From NCBI GenBank assembly GCA_027314845.1, contig DAHVAA010000062.1:1-8252 (forward strand): a DNA stretch of 8,252 nt, written 5' to 3'. Shown one piece after another: positions 1 through 5,483 of this stretch. A program made the translations under genes and the position numbers. The notes below the pieces were generated by a model. It saw only the letters and a list, made by a program, of their open reading frames with translations. It was not told the origin of the DNA and ran no database searches. Positions within the stretch are counted from its first letter, which is position 1. Each line of letters starts with the position of its first letter. Origin of the DNA: Thermoplasmata archaeon. GTDB taxonomy: Archaea > Thermoplasmatota > Thermoplasmata > UBA184.

Positions 1-509
1 CCGGCCAGATAGCCCGAGAGGTAGTTCCCGGCAGCTTTGGCCCAGGAGGGGAGGCTGTCGGAGTGGGGCTTTCGGAAGGGAGAGATCTTCGCGCGAACCC
101 CCGACTCGGACCCTTCTCCGAGGTACTTCTTCGCGGGGATCGCCGCGATCGCGAGCGATACCTTGCCCTTGAGGTTCTTCACACCAAGCGCCGGCTCCCC
201 ACGATAGACGAGAGGTCGGATGTACGACGGGTAGACCGGGTTGGCGGCCTGGGTCTCGAGGACCGCCCGCTCGATCTCCGCCGCGCTGTACGGGATGGGC
301 ATGTGGTAGAACTTCGCGGAGGCGATGAGCCGCTCGACGTGCTCTTTCAGGCGGAAGACCGCCGGTCCCTGGGTGGTCGAGTAGGCGCGGATCCCCTCGA
401 ACACACCGACTCCGTAGTGGAGCGTGTGGTTGAGCACGTGAACCGTCGCGTCGGCAAAGTCGACCAATCGTCCGTCCATCCAGATCTTCTTCCCGTTCGC
501 TGCCATCAT
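1..509 (-). CDS. ilvE: Branched-chain amino acid aminotransferase IlvE, N-terminal part (runs off the left edge)
   Basis: This is a PLP-dependent class IV aminotransferase that interconverts branched-chain amino acids and their 2-oxo acids, with 2-oxoglutarate/glutamate as partner, in the cytoplasm. The first 169 codons were read by hand on the reverse strand. The block HYGVGVFEGIRAY (residues 31-43) is the family hallmark, YIRPLVYRG (96-104) carries the conserved Arg, and WAKAAGNYLSGY (156-167) contains the PLP-binding Lys158. All these spacings fit IlvE, which is usually about 300 residues, so the C-terminal part lies outside the window. Two ATG codons in tandem (509 and 506) are the only nearby starts. 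There is no strong Shine-Dalgarno site, and a weak TATA-like TTTTACC on the minus strand (564-570) could drive it. D-amino-acid transaminase or aminodeoxychorismate lyase are related folds, but the motifs fit IlvE best. Confidence 0.93.
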   Translation of the reverse strand, partial: MMAANGKKIWMDGRLVDFADATVHVLNHTLHYGVGVFEGIRAYSTTQGPAVFRLKEHVERLIASAKFYHMPIPYSAAEIERAVLETQAANPVYPSYIRPLVYRGEPALGVKNLKGKVSLAIAAIPAKKYLGEGSESGVRAKISPFRKPHSDSLPSWAKAAGNYLSGYLA

Positions 510-830
510 GGTCGTCTTTCCCGAGGAAGCTCGGAGACCTCCAAGGCTCCGAAACCGGTACTTGGTAAAAGGCCTACCTCCGCGACGCCTTCCGCGGCGG
601 CAAAAGGTGCTCGATGCGGCTCGTCGAACGCACTCGGGCGTGCCTGGGGTCGCGGACGAACGTTCGGTTCCCGCCAGCTCGCGGGTGGTCGAACTTTGCA
701 ATTGACCAGCCCGGCTCCTCGGAGATTCAAGACGCCCACCGTCAGCGGTGTGCGTACCGCCTTTCTCGACGCCCGCTCAAGCGGCCCGAACTCGGCTCCC
801 TTCCGATCCTTTACAGCGAGGCCCCCAAGA

Positions 831-856
831 ATGTATGTATATGCATATGCATATGT
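831..856. repeat. AT-rich CATATG repeat resembling the vapB operator
   Basis: An alternating purine-pyrimidine tract stands out in GC-rich surroundings. It contains a perfect 12-bp palindrome of two abutting CATATG units (844-855) and an overlapping 10-bp palindrome ATATGCATAT (839-848). On the minus strand it resembles the stretch just before the vapB start (2768-2790): both share an ACATATG unit followed by ATGCATAT and then ATAC or GTAT bases. No gene is recognised next to it. It may be a regulator binding site or the relic of an antitoxin promoter. Confidence 0.45.
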
Positions 857-967
857 TGTGACGTCGTCTCCACCCTCGGCAAACCGAGACCTGGGGCGCG
901 CCGATCGCAGGGCACCCTGATTTACGGCGAGCCTCGCCCGTCGGTCGTTTGGACTGCGCAATCCTAT

Positions 968-1005
968 ACTGAGGATGTCGTGTCACGTGTCGTGAGTTAC
1001 TCAGT
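968..1005. promoter_or_regulatory. Imperfect 38-bp dyad (possible operator or hairpin)
   Basis: ACTGAG (968-973) and CTCAGT (1000-1005) are perfect inverted arms sharing their centre with an inner CACGTG (984-989). In all, 13 of 19 symmetric pairs are complementary. The inner part also contains TGTCGTG twice, 11 bp apart (976-982 and 987-993, allowing one base of uncertainty in numbering). It lies about 115 nt upstream of the membrane-protein gene. A DNA-binding site is as likely as an RNA hairpin; the function is unknown. Confidence 0.3.
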
Positions 1006-1057
1006 CTAGGCGAGTGCGCGTAGTTGAGCGGGGTGGTAGTCGATCTGGACCTCCCTC

Positions 1058-1096
1058 CTCTCTCCCCTGGAACTACCGTATCTAAAGGGGGGAGGG
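1058..1096 (+). other. Pyrimidine/purine stem just upstream of the membrane-protein gene
   Basis: A pyrimidine run (1058-1068) can pair with the purine run 1086-1096 over 11 positions (nine Watson-Crick, two G-T), enclosing a 17-nt loop. The G-rich strand ends 22 nt before the ATG at 1119, too far to act as a normal ribosome-binding site. A TATA-like GTATCTAAAG (1078-1087) sits inside the loop and 3' arm, so the structure may be promoter DNA rather than transcribed leader. Confidence 0.3.
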
Positions 1097-1118
1097 AACT
1101 CGATCCTCGAGAGTCCCT

Positions 1119-1784
1119 ATGGCGAAAGCAGGTCGAACGGCGGCGGCGATAGTGCTCTTGATAGCGGTGGTGTTGACGATCGCGGCGCTCTTCATGCCCT
1201 GGTATACCGAGGAGTTCTCGGCATCCGGGCAAAGTGCGTCCCAGAACGCCTACCTCGGGTTCCCTTCTACGAACGGGACGATCCAGTATTCCTGCAGCGG
1301 CACTTCTTCCTGTCCCCCCCAGACCTCGTATTCCGCGGTGAAGGCCAACAATACGGGTAATCTGGCCGAGATGGGCTATCTCGTCGTCCTCGTCGACATC
1401 GTGCTCGGACTTGTCGCCGTTGGCCTCGCCTTCGCCTCTCGGGGGAATGCTCGGCGAACGGGGGCGGCCGTCGCTCTCGGCGTGGTGGCGATGATCCTCG
1501 CGATCGCCGCGACCGGTTACTTCGCGGTGGCGCTCCCCGGTGCCATCGGAAGTGACTCTCCGAACCACCCGGGAAACGGCCCCTGGTCGTCCTTCTTCGG
1601 ATCGAACTCGACCGGCGGAGGCGGCACGTTGACGTGGGGCCCGGCGATCGGATGGTACCTCTGCCTCGGGGCTTTCATCCTCTTCCTCGTGGGCGTGGTC
1701 GTTCTCGCGCGCGCTCGAGGAGATCCGCCGACTCCCTTGCCAGTGGCGGTTCCGGCGGCTCCTCCGGCCCCTTCGGCCCCGTAA
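1119..1784 (+). CDS. Four-helix membrane protein of unknown family with a cysteine-bearing outer loop
   Basis: I do not recognise the family. The 221-residue product has four hydrophobic segments: about 8-27, 85-106, 113-138 and 174-197. Helix 1 ends in MPWY and is followed by a polar loop (29-83) rich in Ser, Asn and Thr that carries two cysteines, Cys59 and Cys65, which could form a disulfide outside the cell. A second polar Gly/Ser/Asn loop (140-172) separates helices 3 and 4. A Pro/Ala-rich tail (198-221) follows an Arg-containing border, suggesting a cytoplasmic C-terminus. Topology is claudin/MARVEL-like, but this is resemblance in shape only. The ATG at 1119 is the first in frame. No close ribosome-binding site is seen, while a TATA-like sequence about 36 nt upstream (1078-1087) would give a very short leader. 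The gene stands alone, divergent from ilvE and convergent with vapBC. Confidence 0.8.
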   Translation: MAKAGRTAAAIVLLIAVVLTIAALFMPWYTEEFSASGQSASQNAYLGFPSTNGTIQYSCSGTSSCPPQTSYSAVKANNTGNLAEMGYLVVLVDIVLGLVAVGLAFASRGNARRTGAAVALGVVAMILAIAATGYFAVALPGAIGSDSPNHPGNGPWSSFFGSNSTGGGGTLTWGPAIGWYLCLGAFILFLVGVVVLARARGDPPTPLPVAVPAAPPAPSAP

Positions 1785-1790
1785 AGGCCC

Positions 1791-1853
1791 GGGGACCCTG
1801 CGCCAACCCCTTCCCTCGGTTCCCTCTCGCGGCAGAGGGGCTCGGAGGTCCCC
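1791..1853 (+). terminator. Nested stem-loop after the membrane-protein gene
   Basis: Seven nucleotides after the TAA at 1784, GGGGACC (1791-1797) and GGTCCCC (1847-1853) form perfect 7-bp arms. Inside are CCCTCT (1822-1827) and AGAGGG (1834-1839), a 6-bp stem with a 6-nt loop. An alternative inner pairing is CTGC (1798-1801) with GCAG (1832-1835). Position suggests a 3' end structure or terminator, although no T-run follows, so termination is not proven. Confidence 0.35.
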
Positions 1854-1864
1854 TTGAGCTGGTC

Positions 1865-1882
1865 GTATAACATGAGTTATAC
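1865..1882. promoter_or_regulatory. Perfect 7-bp inverted repeat GTATAAC/GTTATAC
   Basis: GTATAAC (1865-1871) and GTTATAC (1876-1882) are exact inverted arms separated by ATGA. The site is AT-rich in a GC-rich region and looks like an operator for a dimeric regulator. It lies between the 3' ends of two convergent genes, where a promoter site is not expected. Confidence 0.4.
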
Positions 1883-1930
1883 AACTTCTCGTCAGAGAGC
1901 ACTTTGCTCCTGGGGGGCCCTCACCTGGTC

Positions 1931-1999
1931 GAATTGACGTATTGTCGATTCATAATGATGTATGAAGCGTAACTCGCAATCCTTAGGATGACTATCATC
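1931..1999. repeat. Cluster of three short inverted repeats
   Basis: Three dyads follow one another. GAATTGAC/GTCGATTC (1931-1938, 1944-1951) has one mismatch. TTCATA/TATGAA (1949-1954, 1961-1966) is perfect and overlaps the first. GATGA/TCATC (1987-1991, 1995-1999) is perfect with a 3-nt centre. Together with the dyads at 1865 and 2119 they fill the AT-rich convergent gap 1785-2147, which otherwise holds no convincing gene. Confidence 0.35.
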
Positions 2000-2158
2000 A
2001 AAAGAGGGGGGTCCGGGTTCCGGATGGCCTTCCGGGCGGTCTTGCAACCGAAAATCGCTCCCAGGGCCCTTTCCGACGTCCTCCGTCAGAGATCGATGGG
2101 GAGGATAACCGGTCATTGCATTATTAGTAACTATAATGTCGCTACTGTCATTCCTTAG
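1988..2158 (+). CDS. Possible small ORF (56 aa), doubtful
   Basis: An ATG-started frame of 56 codons begins MTIIKRGG and ends CIISNYNVATVIP, with the stop at 2156-2158 inside the 3' end of vapC on the other strand. A TATA-like CATAATG about 35 nt upstream and a weak AGGATG context at the start are its only support. I recognise no domain, and codon use does not show the strong GC3 bias of the neighbours. It may be chance, or a remnant in an AT-rich patch. Confidence 0.12.
   Translation: MTIIKRGGSGFRMAFRAVLQPKIAPRALSDVLRQRSMGRITGHCIISNYNVATVIP
2119..2138. promoter_or_regulatory. AT-rich near-palindrome beside the vapC 3' end
   Basis: CATTAT (2119-2124) and ATAATG (2133-2138) are perfect inverted arms, with TAGT/ACTA (2125-2128, 2130-2133) nested almost on the same centre. 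It lies 10 nt beyond the vapC stop codon. It could be a 3' end structure of the vapBC transcript or a protein-binding site. Confidence 0.3.
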
Positions 2159-2558
2159 TGTGAGTATTGCCGAGTCGAGTCACCTTGACCTTCCACTTCC
2201 CGATCCTGGCGTAGGTCTCGCGGGTGTAGAGCTCGTCGCAACCGGCTGCCTCGAGCGCCCCGAACATGGCCAGCGCGAGCGGGGCGAGGCGGTCTCCGCC
2301 CTTTCCGAGGTGGGTTCCTGCCCGATCCACCGCCCGACTGTCGATAGGGAGCACCGTGAGCTTCCGACGCAGTCGGTCCAAGGCCTCCCTCCGCGAGGCT
2401 CGGGCCCGTCCTTCGCCGTGAATCGACAGGTACCCGAGCTCGAGCAAGTTCGCCTCAGTGGTGGCGACCTCCACGCCCCGAAGCCGCTTCAGAAGGGCGG
2501 CCGCCGAGGGCTCGCCGTCCAGGAGCGCGAGCAGGACCGAGGTATCGAGGGCCTTCAT
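2148..2558 (-). CDS. vapC: VapC-type PIN-domain toxin ribonuclease
   Basis: The 136-residue product is a PIN-domain endoribonuclease, the toxin of a type II toxin-antitoxin pair; relatives cleave tRNA, rRNA or other RNA until bound by the antitoxin. LDTSVLLALLDG (residues 4-15) holds the first catalytic acid, Asp5. NLLELGYL (37-44) supplies Glu40, GGDRLAPLALAMFG (87-100) supplies Asp89, and the YTRETYARI segment (111-119) has Glu114 where most VapCs have Asp. Length fits the family (about 125-145). Its ATG overlaps the stop codon of vapB by 4 nt (ATGA), so the two are translationally coupled. The target RNA cannot be told from sequence. The substituted fourth acid is within family variation but worth noting. 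Confidence 0.85.
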   Translation of the reverse strand: MKALDTSVLLALLDGEPSAAALLKRLRGVEVATTEANLLELGYLSIHGEGRARASRREALDRLRRKLTVLPIDSRAVDRAGTHLGKGGDRLAPLALAMFGALEAAGCDELYTRETYARIGKWKVKVTRLGNTHTKE

Positions 2559-2767
2559 GGGCCTCGTCCCGCGCGTCCCCGGAGCGACCGAAGTGCACTC
2601 CGTCGAGCCCGGTCGCCGGTCTTACCCCAAGCGCCGACGAGCTCCTCGATACCCTCCCGCTGATCGAGGAGCCGGCGGAGGAGCGAAGTGAAGCTCTCCC
2701 CCGGTCGCTTCTCTCGGGTCAGGGCATCGTACACGGTCTTCTGCACGGCGATGTTCCGGGAAGACAT
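2555..2767 (-). CDS. vapB: VapB-type antitoxin (archaeal UPF0330/VAPB_antitox-like)
   Basis: This 70-residue protein should bind and neutralise the VapC encoded directly downstream and repress its own promoter. The N-terminal part, IAVQKTVYDAL (6-16) followed by KRPGESFTSLLRRLL (20-34), matches the pattern of archaeal VapB antitoxins: a short strand, a YDAL helix, then the GESF motif and a second helix. The charged C-terminal half (WGKTGDRARRSALRS, 47-61) would wrap the toxin. I chose the ATG at 2767 because a TATA-like TTAAATTA on the minus strand is centred about 27 nt upstream, the spacing for a leaderless archaeal mRNA. The open frame runs further upstream, but only through the AT-rich promoter. 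Confidence 0.8.
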   Translation of the reverse strand: MSSRNIAVQKTVYDALTREKRPGESFTSLLRRLLDQREGIEELVGAWGKTGDRARRSALRSLRGRAGRGP

Positions 2768-2798
2768 ACATATGCATCTACATATGTGGTAATTTAAC
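2768..2798 (-). promoter_or_regulatory. vapBC promoter with embedded CATATG operator
   Basis: A TATA-like element (TTAAATTA on the minus strand, 2790-2797) sits about 27 nt before the vapB ATG. Between it and the start lie a perfect 8-bp palindrome ACATATGT (2780-2787), an ATGCAT (2772-2777) and a second CATATG (2769-2774). An operator between TATA box and transcription start is the expected place for autorepression by a VapB or VapBC complex. A related sequence occurs at 831-856. Confidence 0.5.
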
Positions 2799-2799
2799 A

Positions 2800-2859
2800 T
2801 CGCGGTCCGCGACCGATGCGGCATCGCTCCGGTCCGAGCCCGCTCTCGAGCTCGCGGGC
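2800..2859. promoter_or_regulatory. Three consecutive dyads between vapB and the phosphohydrolase gene
   Basis: TCGCGG/CCGCGA (2800-2812) and CGATGC/GCATCG (2814-2826) are perfect 6-bp inverted arms, each around a single centre base, and lie one base apart. GCCCGC/GCGGGC (2838-2843, 2854-2859) follows with a 10-nt spacer. They lie upstream of the vapB TATA box and in what would be the promoter or leader of the phosphohydrolase gene. Function is unknown. Confidence 0.35.
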
Positions 2860-2910
2860 GCGAAGGCTCGAGGAAGAAACCTCTTGGGGGCGAGGAGGGT
2901 CGGGCCCGCC

Positions 2911-4341
2911 GTGCCGCAGGACGGATTCCGTCTCGCCATCATCGGGCTCGACTCGGTCTCTCCGGACCTGCTCTACCGCCGGTTCGCTCGCGAGATGCCG
3001 CGTCTCGGCCGCCTGCTGAGCGAGTCGGCTCGCGGGACCCTCAAGAGCTGCGACCCTCCGATCACGGTCCCTGCCTGGGCGGTCATGTTCTCGGGCGTCG
3101 ACCCGGGGACCCTCGGGCTGTACGGGTTCCGCCATCGGGTGCCCGGCTCCTACGATCGGATGTACACCCCGCTTTCGTCGACCGCGCGGCAGCCGATGGT
3201 CTGGGATCGCCTCTCCCGGTCGGGGTATCGGGTGGCGGTGCTCGGCATGCCGCCGGGCTACCCGCCGCCTCACGTCAACGGCATGGCAATCTCGGACTTT
3301 CTGACTCCAGAGTCGGCGACCGATTACGTGTATCCGGATCGCTTGCGTTCCGAGGTGGACCGGGTCGCCGGCGGTCGGTTCTTCGACATTCCGTTCCGTG
3401 TAGAGGACCGGCGGCAGGTGGCGCAAGCCCTGTCCGACATGACCCGCCGCCGGTGGAAGCTCGCGCGACATTTCTGGCATCAGGAAAAGTGGGACCTCTT
3501 CGCGGTGCACGAGATCGGTCCCGACCGCCTCCACCACGCGTTCTGGAAGTACTTCGACGATCAGCACCCCCGGTATGAGGCCGGTTCCGCCTTCGCCGAG
3601 GTCGCTTCGGACTACTATCGCCTTCTCGACGAGGAGGTCGGAGAGTTCCTGGACGGAGTCGGACCGGACGTCGCCGTGCTGGTCGCCTCCGACCATGGGA
3701 GCCAGGCGATGCAGGGCTGCTTTGGAATCAACGAGTGGCTGATCCGCGAGGGATACCTCGTCCTCTCCGGAGCGGCTCCGCCGCCGGGAACGCCGCTGGA
3801 ACTCGCTTCGGTGGACTGGGCCCGGACCCGGGTGTGGGGAGCCGGGGGGTACTACGCGCGCCTCTTCTTCAACGTTCGAGGAAGGGAGACCGCCGGAACC
3901 CTGCTCCCCTCGGAGCTGCCCGCCCTGACCGAGGAGCTGAGGGGGAAGCTGAGCGGGCTTCGCGCGCCCAACGGCTCGCCGCTTCCTGTGCGCCTCTTCG
4001 CACCCTCGGACGTTTATCGGCGCGTGGAAGGGGACCCGCCCGACCTGATGGCGTACTTCGGCGAGACCTCATGGCGCGCGGCCGGCTCGGTCGGCCATCC
4101 CGGTCCGTATCTCGAGGAGAACGACATCGGCCCGGACGATGCCGTCCACTCGTTCGACGGGGTGATCGCCTGGCGCGAACCGAACTCGCCGCAGGGACGC
4201 GCGTTACCGGTTCAGCATCTGCTCGACATCGGACCCACCATTCTCCGCCGGTTCGGAGTGCCGATACCGCCCGAGGTCCAGGGTCGACCGATTCCGGAAC
4301 TCTCCGCTCCGCACGCCCCCGAGCGCCCCCGAAGGGCGTAG
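2911..4341 (+). CDS. Alkaline-phosphatase-superfamily phosphohydrolase/phosphodiesterase (COG3379-like)
   Basis: This predicted metal-dependent phosphohydrolase (476 residues from the GTG) is related to type I phosphodiesterases/nucleotide pyrophosphatases and phosphoglycerate mutase. The metal and catalytic set is complete: GLDS (Asp14), nucleophile Thr52 in PPITVPAW, Asp205 and His209 in GPDRLHHAFW, Asp261-His262 in ASDHG, and His413 in AVHSFDG. LGLYGFRH (68-75) after the nucleophile is typical of the family. There is no signal peptide, so it is probably cytoplasmic. The GTG at 2911 is preferred because GGAGGG (2894-2899) lies 11 nt upstream; a TTG at 2884 would add nine residues. The substrate is unknown. 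It is divergent from vapB and is followed by an inverted repeat 3 nt after its stop. Confidence 0.85.
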   Translation: MPQDGFRLAIIGLDSVSPDLLYRRFAREMPRLGRLLSESARGTLKSCDPPITVPAWAVMFSGVDPGTLGLYGFRHRVPGSYDRMYTPLSSTARQPMVWDRLSRSGYRVAVLGMPPGYPPPHVNGMAISDFLTPESATDYVYPDRLRSEVDRVAGGRFFDIPFRVEDRRQVAQALSDMTRRRWKLARHFWHQEKWDLFAVHEIGPDRLHHAFWKYFDDQHPRYEAGSAFAEVASDYYRLLDEEVGEFLDGVGPDVAVLVASDHGSQAMQGCFGINEWLIREGYLVLSGAAPPPGTPLELASVDWARTRVWGAGGYYARLFFNVRGRETAGTLLPSELPALTEELRGKLSGLRAPNGSPLPVRLFAPSDVYRRVEGDPPDLMAYFGETSWRAAGSVGHPGPYLEENDIGPDDAVHSFDGVIAWREPNSPQGRALPVQHLLDIGPTILRRFGVPIPPEVQGRPIPELSAPHAPERPRRA

Positions 4342-4344
4342 CGG

Positions 4345-4366
4345 GCCGCCGACCACGGTCGACGGC
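4345..4366. promoter_or_regulatory. 22-bp interrupted palindrome between the phosphohydrolase and comA-HTH genes
   Basis: GCCGCCGACC (4345-4354) and GGTCGACGGC (4357-4366) are 10-bp inverted arms with one mismatch and a 2-nt centre. It lies 3 nt after the phosphohydrolase stop and about 16 nt before the TATA-like box of the next gene. It could be a terminator hairpin, though the T-run is 15 nt away, or an operator for a dimeric winged-helix regulator such as the one encoded downstream. Confidence 0.4.
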
Positions 4367-4375
4367 TCGCGCCGG

Positions 4376-4417
4376 TCAAAGTTTTAAGCCCAGTTCTGCC
4401 CTACCGCCGTTTCGGCG
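4376..4417 (+). promoter_or_regulatory. Predicted promoter of comA-HTH with a dyad at the transcription start
   Basis: TCAAAGTTTTAAG (4376-4388) looks like an archaeal BRE plus TATA box and stands out from GC-rich flanks. A start site about 26 nt downstream would fall near 4411, leaving a leader of about 12 nt. CGCCG/CGGCG (4405-4409, 4413-4417) form a perfect 13-bp dyad right over that point, where a bound protein would block initiation. Confidence 0.45.
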
Positions 4418-4422
4418 CAAAG

Positions 4423-5433
4423 ATGGTCGGTATGGCGGCAAAACTTGCTACCCAACGGGCGAAGCCATGGTTCTTCCCTGCCGAAGTCCCAGAACCGCAG
4501 CGCCCGAGACCGGTGGGGATCACCCACGTACTCGACCGCCTCCACATCCTGGACCCCGAGGAGCTCGAAGCCCTCGCTCCGTTCTTCGACGTAGCGAAGA
4601 TCGGATGGGGCCTCCCGCTCCTCTTGCCCCGGGATAAGGTTCGAGCCCGGATCCGACGGTATCATGACGTCGGGATCCAAGTCTCCACCGGCGGTACCCT
4701 TCTCGAGTACGCCGTTCTCCACGACCGGGTCGGCCAGATGATCGACGAGGCGCGCGAGCTCGGGTTCGACATCATCGAGGTGTCGAACGGTGCGCTCGAG
4801 CTTTCCCAGGTCCAGATCGCCCGGCTCGTCGAGCAGGTCAAGCGACGGAGCCTCGATTACTTCATCGAGGTCGGGAAGAAGGACCCCCAGCACCAGCTAT
4901 CCTTGAAGGAGACGAACGCCCAGATCGCGTTCGCCCGATCGATGGAGCCTCGTCGGGTCATCCTCGAGGGAAGAGAGTCCGGCCGCGGGGTCGGGATTTA
5001 CGACAGCGACGGGGCGGTGAAGTGGGACTGGGTTCGGTCGATCCTGGCCGAGCACCCGCTCGAGTCGCTCCTCTTCGAAGCGCCGACCGAGTCACAGCAG
5101 ATGGCGCTGCTCCGGGAACTGGGGGCGGAAGTGAACCTCGGTAACCTCGAGCTCCAGCTGGTATCCTCCCTCGCCACGGAACGGTTGGGGATCCGCGGCG
5201 AGACGTTCGGCACGATCCGTCACACGCGCGGAGTACGCGGTCCTCCCGCGGCGAAGTTCCTCTATTTCCTCCTCGAGACCTACCGCGGCCTCGACCAAAC
5301 GCAGCTGGCCAACATGTCGCGCCTCCCGCGCCGCACGGTTCAGAGCGCCCTCGAGTCGCTCCGACGCCAGGGACTCATCCTCGAAGCGATCTCCCTCCAC
5401 GACTCCCGGCGGCGAGAATACCGCCTCGCCTGA
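4423..5433 (+). CDS. comA: Phosphosulfolactate synthase (ComA family) fused to a C-terminal winged helix-turn-helix domain
   Basis: ComA adds sulfite to phosphoenolpyruvate to give 2-phospho-3-sulfolactate, the first step of one coenzyme M route; bacterial and plant relatives have other or unknown roles. Residues 31-264 are the TIM-barrel domain, with blocks KIGWG (59-63), STGGTLLEYA (88-97), IEVSNG (118-123), IEVGKK (148-153), LEGRESGRGVG (181-191), LFEAPTESQQ (217-226), VNLGNL (237-242) and RGETFG (258-263). A usual ComA ends there, at about 250 residues. Here about 70 more residues (265-336) follow in frame with MarR-like winged-helix character: LDQTQLANMSRLPRRTVQSA (290-309), then a second helix and LRRQGLILEA, and a basic wing (HDSRRREYRLA). 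The N-terminus also has about 30 extra residues. ATG 4423 fits the promoter; ATG 4432 is an alternative. No other coenzyme M gene is nearby. Confidence 0.88.
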   Translation: MVGMAAKLATQRAKPWFFPAEVPEPQRPRPVGITHVLDRLHILDPEELEALAPFFDVAKIGWGLPLLLPRDKVRARIRRYHDVGIQVSTGGTLLEYAVLHDRVGQMIDEARELGFDIIEVSNGALELSQVQIARLVEQVKRRSLDYFIEVGKKDPQHQLSLKETNAQIAFARSMEPRRVILEGRESGRGVGIYDSDGAVKWDWVRSILAEHPLESLLFEAPTESQQMALLRELGAEVNLGNLELQLVSSLATERLGIRGETFGTIRHTRGVRGPPAAKFLYFLLETYRGLDQTQLANMSRLPRRTVQSALESLRRQGLILEAISLHDSRRREYRLA

Positions 5434-5483
5434 CCGACCCGGCCCCGCGACGAGGCTATCTGGCGGACACCGTGGCGGTGGCC

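Larger units (their letters stand above)
510..1118. other. Long intergenic region between divergent ilvE and the membrane-protein gene
   Basis: About 600 bp lie between two divergent genes. The open frames here (up to 151 codons) have arginine/proline-rich, low-complexity translations with no recognisable motif, so I call none of them a gene. I see no tRNA or rRNA. The region does hold possible control elements. On the minus strand there is a TATA-like TTTTACC (564-570), about 58 nt before the ilvE start. CCAAG/CTTGG arms (541-545, 561-565) overlap the likely start of the ilvE transcript. There is a 10-bp palindrome CGAACGTTCG (657-666), plus the CATATG repeat, dyad and hairpin listed separately. 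Confidence 0.6.

Noticed and set aside
831..856. Possible CRISPR or simple tandem-repeat array
   Set aside because: There are only two to three CATATG units with no spacers; a short palindromic site is a better description.
63..920. 285-codon open frame on the plus strand
   Set aside because: Its first half is antisense to ilvE, which has clear motifs, and the rest is low-complexity Arg/Pro sequence.
1010..1080. tRNA-like stretch (TAGTTGAGCGGGGTGGTAG)
   Set aside because: It resembles a D-arm loosely, but there is no T-arm GTTCRA sequence, no anticodon stem and no acceptor pairing.
777..1568. 263-codon open frame on the minus strand
   Set aside because: Half of it is antisense to the membrane protein, and the remainder crosses the CATATG repeat with no recognisable domain.
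1892..2116. 74-codon open frame on the minus strand in the convergent gap
   Set aside because: No domain, no promoter or ribosome-binding site, and it reads through the inverted-repeat cluster.
2794..3696. 300-codon open frame on the minus strand
   Set aside because: It is antisense to the phosphohydrolase, whose catalytic residues are all present in the plus frame.
3735..4637. 300-codon open frame on the plus strand
   Set aside because: It is out of frame with, and overlaps, both the phosphohydrolase and comA-HTH; Arg/Pro-rich translation with no domain.
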